From Treponema sp. (lineage in GTDB: Bacteria > Spirochaetota > Spirochaetia > Treponematales > Breznakiellaceae), in NCBI GenBank assembly GCA_031276685.1, contig JAISMQ010000238.1, positions 1-7,031 on the forward strand: a DNA stretch of 7,031 bases, given 5' to 3'. Position numbers and translations under genes: made by a program. Within the stretch, counting starts at the first letter, position 1. Each line of letters opens with the position of its first letter. Positions 1 through 7,031 of the stretch are shown piece after piece. The notes under the pieces are model-generated. The model was given only the letters and a program-made list of their open reading frames with translations. It ran no database searches and was not told where the DNA came from.

Positions 1-636
1 GCGGTCACGTCGGACGACGTTTCGCTGCGGGTCCGGATCGCCCTGTCGCGGGGGAACGTCTTTTTTTACCAGGGCCTGCCGGACGAGGCGTTCCGCGAGT
101 GGGCGGCGGCCCTGGCGGAAGCGGAAGCCTTGGGGGACGGAGAACTGGCCGCCGCCGCCCGGATCTACGGCGCGAGGGGCCGCCTGCTGGCCGCCGCGCC
201 GGGGGAGCGGGCCGCGGTCGCCGCCGCCGTAAGGGGCGAGGTAAGCGCCGAAATCCCCCGGCTCAAGAAGGACCGGCTTTCCATCGCTTTGGGCTGGACC
301 GTCATCGGCCTGGCGGAAAAGGAAAACCGCCGTTTCGGCGAGGCGGAGGAAGCCCTGCGGAAGGCCCTGGACATACACGAAAAGGGGAACTACCTGGAAC
401 AGGCGGCCTACGACTGGTACGTTGTCGCCTCCGTCCGCTCGGTGGCGGGGGACTACGCGGGGGCCGAAAAGGCCCTGGAGGAAGCCCTGGCCCTGGACCG
501 CCGGGCGGAAAATTCCTGGGGCCTGGCCATGGACTGGCGCGCCCTGGGCGACGTGTACCGCAAGGCCGGCAAGACGGCCCAGGCCGAGGCCGCCGCCGCC
601 CGTTCCGCCGAAATACTGCAGGCCCTGGGGCGCTAG
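1..636 (+). CDS. TPR-repeat protein, C-terminal part (5' end outside window)
   Basis: The frame is open from base 1 to a TAG at 634-636, giving 211 residues. The real start lies upstream of the window, so an internal TTG at 130 should not be taken as the start. The protein is almost entirely helical and Ala/Glu/Leu-rich. Four stretches fit the 34-residue tetratricopeptide pattern (small residues at helix contacts, D/P-x-x-A-x-x-x-Y/F turns): about residues 11-44, 94-127, 134-167 and 174-207. The last three are clearest, each ending in an 'A-x-x-A-L/R' helix B such as AEEALRKALDI and AEKALEEALAL. TPR arrays are protein-protein interaction scaffolds; no catalytic domain is visible. Whether the missing N-terminus has a lipoprotein or secretion signal cannot be seen. 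The gene converges on the GH95 gene with a 30-base gap. Its partner and function are unknown. Confidence 0.8.
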   Translation, partial: AVTSDDVSLRVRIALSRGNVFFYQGLPDEAFREWAAALAEAEALGDGELAAAARIYGARGRLLAAAPGERAAVAAAVRGEVSAEIPRLKKDRLSIALGWTVIGLAEKENRRFGEAEEALRKALDIHEKGNYLEQAAYDWYVVASVRSVAGDYAGAEKALEEALALDRRAENSWGLAMDWRALGDVYRKAGKTAQAEAAAARSAEILQALGR

Positions 637-669
637 GGGCCTGGGCGGCCTTTGGGCGCGGCGGCCCTA
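634..669. terminator. Imperfect hairpin between convergent genes, possible shared terminator
   Basis: TAGGGGCC (634-641) can pair with GGCCCTA (663-669) if one G bulges out, with a GC-rich loop of 21 bases between them. The left arm begins with the TAG stop of the TPR gene. The right arm ends with the complement of the TAG stop of the GH95 gene. Its position between converging genes fits a bidirectional terminator. There is no U-tract on either side and the loop is long, so intrinsic termination is only a weak inference. Confidence 0.3.
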
Positions 670-2994
670 AAACTCCAGTTCCAGCGGCGTCCCCGCCTTT
701 AGGCTTACGGTCCGTTTCGCGCCGCTTTGGGGGCGGCAGGATACGGCCAGTTCGCGGTCGATCCCCGAGCGCAGGACGGCCCGCGTAAGGCCGCCGTCCC
801 AAAAAATATCGACGCAAAGCTTCCCCTTGGCGCGCAGGCCCCGGCAGCGGCCCCGGTTCCAGGCCCCCGGCAGCGCGGGCAGCAGGATTATGCCGTCTTC
901 GGTGTTCTGCAGCAGCATCTCCGCGATGCCCGCCGTTACGCCGAAGTTGCCGTCGATCTGGTAGGGCGGGTGGGCGTCGAACATGTTGGGGTAGGTGCCG
1001 CCGCCCCCGGAATAGGAGGTCCCCGTTACGCCGACGGGCCGCAGTTGGTTGTTGAGGATGGCCAGGGCGTGATCGCCGTCCCGCAGGCGGGCCCAGAAAT
1101 TCACCTTCCAGGCAAGGCTCCAGCCCGTGCCGTCGTCGCCCCGCAGTTCCAGGGTTTTTTTGCAGGCCCGGACAAGGTCCGGCGTTTTTTCGGGGCTTAT
1201 CTGGTTCCCCGGGTGGAGGCCGTACAGGTGGGAAGTGTGGCGGTGGCGGGGCTCGGCCTCCTCGTACTCCTGGTCCCATTCCAGAAGCTGGCCCTTGCCG
1301 CCTGTCCGGAAGGGGCGCAGCTTTGCGCAGGTTTCCGAAAGTTTCGCGGCAAAATCGGCGTCAATGCCCAGGATGCCTGCGGCGCGGATGCAGTTGGTCA
1401 GAAGCTCCCTGATGACCGCCGTCGCCATCGTGGTGGTTTTGGCGGTGGCCAGGCGCGCCCCGCCGGCGATAAAACAGTTTTCGGGCGAGGTCGAAGGGCA
1501 GAGTACCAGGCAGCCTTCCCCGTCGTCGCTGAGCAGGGCCGTGTAGAATTCGGCGGCGGCCTTCATAAGGGGGTACGCGGTTTCCCCAAGGAATTCCCGG
1601 TCCAGCGTGTACTCGTAGCGTTCAAACAGGTGTTCGCAGAGCCACCCGGCGGAAAGGTTCCAGTTCGCGAAGACGCTGACGCCCTTCCCGTGGTCCCCCA
1701 CGGGCCAGGTCATGCGCCACAGGTCCGAGTTGTGGTGGGACACCCAGCCCGGCGCCCCGTAGATCTCCCGCGCCGTGGCCGCGCCCGCGGCGGCAAGTTC
1801 GCGGATAAAGCCGACAAGGGGAAGCTGCATTTCTTCCAGCGCGCAGGGGAGGGCGGGCCAGTAGTTCATCTGGGTGTTGATGTTGATGGTGTAGTTGGAA
1901 CTCCAGGGCGCCCGCAGCTCGCTGTTCCATATCCCCTGCAGGTTTGTCGGCTGGGTCCCCGGCCTGGAGGCCGCGATAAGGAGGTAGCGGCCGAACTGGA
2001 ACAGAAGGCTGTAGAGGGCGGGGTCGTTTTTTTCTTCCGCAAAGCGGAGAAGCCGCCTGTCCGTCGGCAAGGCGGCGTTTTCGCTTGTTCCCAGGTCAAT
2101 CTCCACGCGGCCGTAGTAGGCCGCGTAGTCCGCGACGTGGCGTTCCAGAATCGCGCCGTAGCCTTTGCCCGCCGCCCGGTCCAGAACCCCGGCGCATATA
2201 CCCTGTTCGTCTTTGCCCTCAAGCCAGGGCAGGCGGTTCCACTGCGAAAAACTGGTTTCGGCGTTTACCAGCAGCACCGCGCTGTCGGCGCCCTCCACCG
2301 TGAGCAGGCCGTCCTTCAGAACGGCGCCGCCGCCGGACAGCAGGGGCAGGGCGCTCATCGTAAAGCGCATGCCCTTTTCCTCGTCCCGGTCCGCGTAGAC
2401 AACCGGATCGGCGTTTGTGACGTAGGAGGGCAGAAGCCCGGAGGGCGCTATGCCGTCCAGGCAGAGGCGGCCCCCCCGCGCGGAACAGGCGGAACGCAAC
2501 TGGCTTTTCATGGCAAGGGTAAAGCTGACGCGCCCCGGCCTGTCCGCCGTGAAGCGCATCACGATACAGTTGTCCGGGGCGGAGACAAAGTACTCCCGGT
2601 CGTAGCGGACGCCTTCGTGTTCGTAGCTGACGCTTGACAGCGCCCGGTCAAGATCCAGGCTTCTGCGGTAGTTCTTTACGTCCCGGTGGCCGAAGCTGAC
2701 CAGCAGATCCCCCAGGGGGAGGTAGGACTGGGACCAGGTGGAGGATATTTCCCGCTCGAACAGTTCCTCCGCCTCGGCGTAGCGCCCCTGCGCCGCCAGA
2801 TCGCGGATGGCGGCGCTCGCGCCGGCCTTGTTTTTCGGCCCGCAGTCGCGGGGGTAGCCCGACCAGAGGCTGTCCTCGTTGACGGCGACAATCTCGTCCG
2901 CGGTCTTTCCAAAAACCATCGCGCCCAGCCGCCCGTTTCCCAGCGGCAGGGCTTCGGTCCACTGCCCCGCCTCCTGTTCGTACCACAGTTCCAT
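667..2994 (-). CDS. GH95 family glycosidase (alpha-L-fucosidase / alpha-L-galactosidase), probably cytoplasmic
   Basis: A 775-residue protein, the usual length for glycoside hydrolase family 95, whose inverting enzymes release alpha-linked L-fucose or L-galactose from glycans. The N-terminal family signature is clear: LWYEQEAGQWTEALPLGNG with GAMVFG and NEDSLWSGYPRD (residues 3-49). Active-site motifs of the (alpha/alpha)6 barrel are present: NIN-TQMNYW (N371, N373, matching the Asn pair N421/N423 of Bifidobacterium AfcA), PSTSPEN (E505, best candidate for the general acid by spacing), HRHTSHLYGL (584 onward), and PPYQIDGNFG (D681, matching AfcA D766). No signal peptide or membrane segment is visible, since the catalytic N-domain starts at residue 3. 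The enzyme therefore probably acts on imported oligosaccharides. The ATG at 2994 is preceded by GGGGAGG four bases away, a strong ribosome binding site. T369 occupies the position of AfcA His419, which leaves the fucose versus L-galactose preference open. Family assignment is very secure; substrate is not. Confidence 0.93.
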   Translation of the reverse strand: MELWYEQEAGQWTEALPLGNGRLGAMVFGKTADEIVAVNEDSLWSGYPRDCGPKNKAGASAAIRDLAAQGRYAEAEELFEREISSTWSQSYLPLGDLLVSFGHRDVKNYRRSLDLDRALSSVSYEHEGVRYDREYFVSAPDNCIVMRFTADRPGRVSFTLAMKSQLRSACSARGGRLCLDGIAPSGLLPSYVTNADPVVYADRDEEKGMRFTMSALPLLSGGGAVLKDGLLTVEGADSAVLLVNAETSFSQWNRLPWLEGKDEQGICAGVLDRAAGKGYGAILERHVADYAAYYGRVEIDLGTSENAALPTDRRLLRFAEEKNDPALYSLLFQFGRYLLIAASRPGTQPTNLQGIWNSELRAPWSSNYTININTQMNYWPALPCALEEMQLPLVGFIRELAAAGAATAREIYGAPGWVSHHNSDLWRMTWPVGDHGKGVSVFANWNLSAGWLCEHLFERYEYTLDREFLGETAYPLMKAAAEFYTALLSDDGEGCLVLCPSTSPENCFIAGGARLATAKTTTMATAVIRELLTNCIRAAGILGIDADFAAKLSETCAKLRPFRTGGKGQLLEWDQEYEEAEPRHRHTSHLYGLHPGNQISPEKTPDLVRACKKTLELRGDDGTGWSLAWKVNFWARLRDGDHALAILNNQLRPVGVTGTSYSGGGGTYPNMFDAHPPYQIDGNFGVTAGIAEMLLQNTEDGIILLPALPGAWNRGRCRGLRAKGKLCVDIFWDGGLTRAVLRSGIDRELAVSCRPQSGAKRTVSLKAGTPLELEF

Positions 2995-3030
2995 ACCGCC
3001 TCCCCAAGAGTTGCCGCGCCCTCAGACGCG

Positions 3031-3050
3031 CTGTCGTTACGGTACAACAG
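3031..3050. promoter_or_regulatory. CpG-centred near-palindrome upstream of the GH95 gene, candidate operator
   Basis: On the minus strand the 20 bases read CTGTTGT-ACCGTA-ACGACAG. Seven of the ten half-site pairs are complementary, one more is a G-T wobble, and the centre is CG. It ends 36 bases upstream of the GH95 ATG, inside the gap after the kinase stop. LacI-family repressors of sugar genes typically bind palindromes of this length with a central CpG, so a local sugar-responsive operator is plausible. No convincing -35/-10 pair was found in the same gap. As RNA it would form a seven-pair stem with a six-base loop. No regulator gene is in the window. Confidence 0.35.
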
Positions 3051-3070
3051 TAAGGCCGGACGCGCCAAGA

Positions 3071-5617
<2,547 letters not shown>

Positions 5618-5623
5618 TTTAGG

Positions 5624-5652
5624 ATCGTAAGCCAGGAAGGCGGCGTTCACAA
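5624..5652 (-). promoter_or_regulatory. Possible sigma-70 promoter placing +1 at the kinase ATG
   Basis: On the minus strand TTGTGA (5652-5647) and TACGAT (5629-5624) are separated by exactly 17 bases. Each matches four of six consensus positions. The predicted transcription start, seven bases past the -10 box, falls on the A of the ATG at 5617. That would give a leaderless mRNA and would account for the lack of a Shine-Dalgarno sequence there. Two four-of-six boxes occur often by chance, so this is tentative. Confidence 0.22.
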
Positions 5653-5696
5653 GCGGCCCCGGCGGTCTGCATGCGGCGGTTTGGCGGGATGCGCGA

Positions 5697-5734
5697 CAGG
5701 CCCCTATGCGGCGGGCCCTACGCGGCAGGCCCCT
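5697..5734. repeat. Imperfect short tandem repeat (about 14-15 bp period) over the GGDEF gene's stop codon
   Basis: Three consecutive units can be laid out: CAGGCCCCTATGCGG (5697-5711), CGGGCCCTACGCGG (5712-5725) and a partial CAGGCCCCT (5726-5734). Units 1 and 2 differ at two bases plus one missing C; units 1 and 3 share nine of nine bases. The stop codon of the GGDEF gene (5718-5720) lies in the middle unit. A further copy of ATGCGGCGG (also at 5706-5714) occurs at 5671-5679. Confidence 0.6.
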
Positions 5735-6638
5735 GGCCCTTGAAGGCGATCCGGTTCCGGCCGTTTTCCTTGGCGACGTAGAGGTACTTGTCCGCCTGCT
5801 GGATAAGGTCCATGTAGTCCCCGTTCATGGCGGGGACAATCGAGCTGATCCCCGCGCTGACGGTAATGGAGGTGGGCTCCCCTTCGGGGGTATAGACGAT
5901 CCCGCTTTCTATGTCCCGGCGGATAGCCTCCGCCACCTTTACCGCCCCCGCCGTGTCGGTATCGCCCAGAAGCACGGCAAATTCCTCGCCCCCCAGCCGG
6001 GCCGCCATGTCCGACGGGCGGTGGAGGTTGTCCATAAGCACCTTGCCGATAAATTTGAGCAGCCGGTCGCCCTGCGGGTGGCCGTAGGTGTCGTTGTATT
6101 TTTTGAAGTTGTCCAGGTCCAGCATCAGTATGCTCATGCAGGATTTGTGCCGGTAGGTACGCCGCCACTCCTCCTTGATCCGCATGTCAAAAAAACGCCG
6201 GTTGGGAATGTCCGTAAGGGCGTCGATCATTCCAAGCCGCTCGATGGTGCGGATATGCTTGATCAGATCCAGTTGGATCCGTATGCGGGCGGTGACAATG
6301 GCGTTGTGGAAGGGCCGGGTAAGGTAGTCAACCGCCCCCAGCCGCAGCCCCCGTTCCTCGTCTTCCACGCTGGCGTTGCTGGTCAGCAGGATCACCGGGA
6401 TATCCCGCGTCTCGTCCAGCTCCTTTAATTTCTGCAGCAGGTTAAAACTGTCCGTACCGCCCAGACGCAGATCCAGAAGGATAAGGTCCGGCTTGCGCTC
6501 AAGGACGGTGTTCACAACCTCCGCGCCGCTGGGGATAAATTCCAAACGATGTTCGGTTTGGAGGATCTTGCCCAGGTCATCGCGGTTGGATGCCTCGTCC
6601 GTAACTACCAGAATATAAGCCTGGCTCTGCTCTTCCAT
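5718..6638 (-). CDS. Response regulator with receiver and GGDEF domains (diguanylate cyclase)
   Basis: A 306-residue cytoplasmic protein with a receiver at about 7-122, a short helical linker and a GGDEF domain at about 135-298. The cyclase looks active: LDLDNFKKYNDTYGH and QGD (174-191) match the metal and GTP-binding core, and the signature is GGEEF (216-220). An inhibitory I-site R-P-S-D (207-210) sits five residues before it, as in product-inhibited diguanylate cyclases. It should make c-di-GMP from two GTP. The receiver keeps acceptor D56 (LILLDLRLGG), D14 and T86, but Thr13 replaces the first acidic pocket residue and Arg108 replaces the nearly invariant Lys (LTRPF). The ATG at 6638 has GGAGGG seven bases upstream. 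Same strand as the downstream hybrid kinase, whose HPt domain is the likely phosphodonor if phosphorylation still occurs. The product resembles PleD/WspR-type regulators in design, but I assign no gene name. Confidence 0.94.
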   Translation of the reverse strand: MEEQSQAYILVVTDEASNRDDLGKILQTEHRLEFIPSGAEVVNTVLERKPDLILLDLRLGGTDSFNLLQKLKELDETRDIPVILLTSNASVEDEERGLRLGAVDYLTRPFHNAIVTARIRIQLDLIKHIRTIERLGMIDALTDIPNRRFFDMRIKEEWRRTYRHKSCMSILMLDLDNFKKYNDTYGHPQGDRLLKFIGKVLMDNLHRPSDMAARLGGEEFAVLLGDTDTAGAVKVAEAIRRDIESGIVYTPEGEPTSITVSAGISSIVPAMNGDYMDLIQQADKYLYVAKENGRNRIAFKGQGPAA

Positions 6639-6702
6639 CTCGCGCCCTCCGAATCACCCGCCGCCGCCCCTTTGCAGCCGTAAAACCTTATGAAACCCAT
6701 CT

Positions 6703-6731
6703 AGTATAATATTTTCCGGCGGGGATGTATA
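6703..6731 (-). promoter_or_regulatory. Candidate sigma-70 promoter for the GGDEF-kinase-GH95 genes
   Basis: On the minus strand TATACA (6731-6726, four of six to TTGACA) is followed after 17 bases by TATACT (6708-6703, five of six to TATAAT). Transcription would begin near 6696, giving a leader of about 57 bases before the GGDEF gene's ATG at 6638. This is the best-spaced promoter in the divergent region, which is otherwise GC-rich with a local AT-rich island at about 6701-6715. Confidence 0.45.
6705..6710 (+). promoter_or_regulatory. Perfect -10 box (TATAAT) for the GH4 gene, no good -35
   Basis: TATAAT is an exact -10 consensus facing the GH4 gene, in an AT-rich island within GC-rich DNA. 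The position 16-18 bases upstream (about 6681-6688) reads roughly TAAAACCT and does not resemble TTGACA. If used, transcription would start near 6717 and give a leader of about 118 bases. A missing -35 box suggests dependence on an activator. The box overlaps the opposing TATACT of the minus-strand promoter by four bases. Confidence 0.4.
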
Positions 6732-6736
6732 CGCTG

Positions 6737-6768
6737 CGGCCAGCGGGTCGCTGCGTGCCGGCTGGCCG
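6737..6768. repeat. Inverted repeat in the GH4 leader, 8-bp arms
   Basis: CGGCCAGC (6737-6744) is the exact reverse complement of GCTGGCCG (6761-6768), with 16 bases between. If the TATAAT box at 6705 is used it lies in the 5' leader of the GH4 mRNA. A smaller alternative pairing, CAGC (6741-6744) with GCTG (6750-6753), exists inside it. It could be an RNA stem or a regulator site; no U-tract follows. Confidence 0.4.
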
Positions 6769-6777
6769 GGCATAGGC

Positions 6778-6796
6778 CCCGGAAGGGCATTCCGGG
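6778..6796. promoter_or_regulatory. Inverted repeat upstream of the GH4 gene, candidate operator or hairpin
   Basis: CCCGGAA (6778-6784) and TTCCGGG (6790-6796) are perfect inverted copies around the five bases GGGCA. The repeat directly abuts a TATACT (6797-6802) that resembles a -10 box but has no matching -35. It ends 38 bases before the GH4 ATG. Position and symmetry fit a repressor site or a leader hairpin; the cognate factor is unknown. Confidence 0.35.
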
Positions 6797-6805
6797 TATA
6801 CTGGC

Positions 6806-6830
6806 CCACAGGAGCAGATCCACAGGAGCA
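6806..6830 (+). repeat. Duplicated Shine-Dalgarno sequence before the GH4 start
   Basis: CCACAGGAGCA occurs at 6806-6816 and again, identically, at 6820-6830, a 14-base period. Each copy holds AGGAG. The second copy is six bases from the ATG at 6835 and is the working ribosome binding site, which fixes that start. The first copy has no ATG, GTG or TTG at a workable distance in front of the second copy. Confidence 0.75.
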
Positions 6831-6834
6831 AACC

Positions 6835-7031
6835 ATGAAGAAATTCGCGTTTATCGGCGCCGGAAGTTTCGGTTTTACCAGGACTCTGGTAAAGGATATT
6901 CTGACCTTCGATGCCTTCAAGGATGCCGTTATCGCCCTTATGGACGTGGACGACGACCGGCTTGCGTATATCACGAAGGCGGTTGAAAAGATCGTCAAGG
7001 CCGGGAACTACGGCGCCAGGGTTATTTCCAC
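6835..7031 (+). CDS. GH4 family NAD-dependent glycosidase (alpha-galactosidase/alpha-glucosidase type), N-terminal part
   Basis: The first 65 codons are present; the gene runs off the right edge. The start is MKKFAFIGAGSFGFTRTLVKD. It shows the glycoside hydrolase family 4 Rossmann fold: beta-1 followed by the dinucleotide loop G-A-G-S (8-11), the family F-T-R-x-L-V-x-D-I-L helix (14-23), and the acidic end of beta-2 in LMDVD (D37, D39) that contacts the NAD ribose. GH4 enzymes use NAD and a divalent metal to cleave glycosides by a redox elimination route in the cytoplasm, and act on alpha- or beta-glucosides, alpha-galactosides, phospho-sugars or glucuronides. The C-H-x metal motif that decides the subgroup lies beyond the window. 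The start resembles MelA/AglA-like members most, so the exact substrate stays open. Divergent from the GGDEF gene, with a strong AGGAG six bases before the ATG. Confidence 0.85.
   Translation, partial: MKKFAFIGAGSFGFTRTLVKDILTFDAFKDAVIALMDVDDDRLAYITKAVEKIVKAGNYGARVIS

Noticed and set aside
61..67. Run of seven T in the TPR gene, possible programmed slippage site
   Set aside because: The frame stays consistent on both sides, and similar T runs occur in the GH95 and kinase genes (for example 1155-1161) as ordinary Phe or Lys codons.
99..788. 229-codon plus-strand open frame overlapping the TPR gene
   Set aside because: Gly/Arg/Pro-rich shifted frame. The neighbouring frame encodes clear TPR helices.
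302..1279. 325-codon minus-strand open frame across the TPR gene and the GH95 3' end
   Set aside because: Pro/Arg/Gly-rich out-of-frame translation overlapping two better-supported genes.
727..2637. 636-codon plus-strand open frame opposite the GH95 gene
   Set aside because: Antisense shadow. The minus strand has full GH95 signatures and a strong ribosome binding site.
2995..3070. Sigma-70 promoter for the GH95 gene in the gap after the kinase
   Set aside because: TTGGCG at 3068-3063 has no -10 box better than three of six at 15-18 bases, so only the palindrome was kept.
5706..6428. 240-codon plus-strand open frame opposite the GGDEF gene
   Set aside because: Antisense shadow of a well-supported receiver-GGDEF gene.
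6654..6998. 114-codon minus-strand open frame over the divergent region and GH4 start
   Set aside because: Antisense to a clear GH4 N-terminus and runs across promoter elements; no domain and no ribosome binding site recognised.

Overview
The window is GC-rich bacterial DNA (about 60-65 % GC by eye) carrying five protein-coding genes, two of them cut by the window edges. I see no rRNA, tRNA, CRISPR array or insertion sequence. The gene set is a cytoplasmic-type GH95 glycosidase, a GH4 glycosidase, a Cache-domain hybrid kinase and a receiver-GGDEF protein. That mix fits a free-living or gut anaerobe that ferments oligosaccharides. By general resemblance I favour a spirochaete of the Treponema type, with a GC-rich Clostridia member as the alternative. 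This is an impression from protein flavour, not a computed assignment.

Layout from left to right. (1) Positions 1-636, + strand: the C-terminal 211 residues of a tetratricopeptide-repeat (TPR) protein that begins outside the window. (2) Positions 637-666: a short convergent gap. An imperfect hairpin there includes the stop codons of both flanking genes. (3) Positions 667-2994, - strand: a complete GH95 alpha-L-fucosidase or alpha-L-galactosidase. (4) Positions 3071-5617, - strand (or to 5650): a hybrid sensor histidine kinase with dCache, HisKA, HATPase, receiver and HPt domains. (5) Positions 5718-6638, - strand: a response regulator joining a receiver to a GGDEF diguanylate cyclase. (6) Positions 6639-6834: a divergent intergenic region with overlapping opposed -10 boxes, two inverted repeats and a duplicated Shine-Dalgarno sequence. 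(7) Positions 6835-7031, + strand: the first 65 codons of an NAD-dependent GH4 glycosidase.

The three minus-strand genes read GGDEF regulator, hybrid kinase, GH95 enzyme, with gaps of roughly 70-100 bases, so they could form one transcription unit. The kinase carries every module of a His-Asp-His-Asp phosphorelay except the final receiver. The adjacent regulator supplies a receiver fused to a c-di-GMP synthase. A ligand-to-c-di-GMP pathway is therefore the natural reading. However, the regulator's receiver has lost two conserved pocket residues (T13 for Asp, R108 for Lys), so it may work in an altered or phosphorylation-independent way. The fucosidase has its own good ribosome binding site and a CpG-centred near-palindrome upstream, which suggests separate local control. 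The flanking GH4 gene makes the locus look like oligosaccharide use placed around a sensory pair.

I did not find a clearly new multi-gene system. The points most worth a second look are the substrate-determining Thr in the GH95 active site, the degenerate receiver pocket, the candidate operators, and the possibly leaderless start of the kinase.
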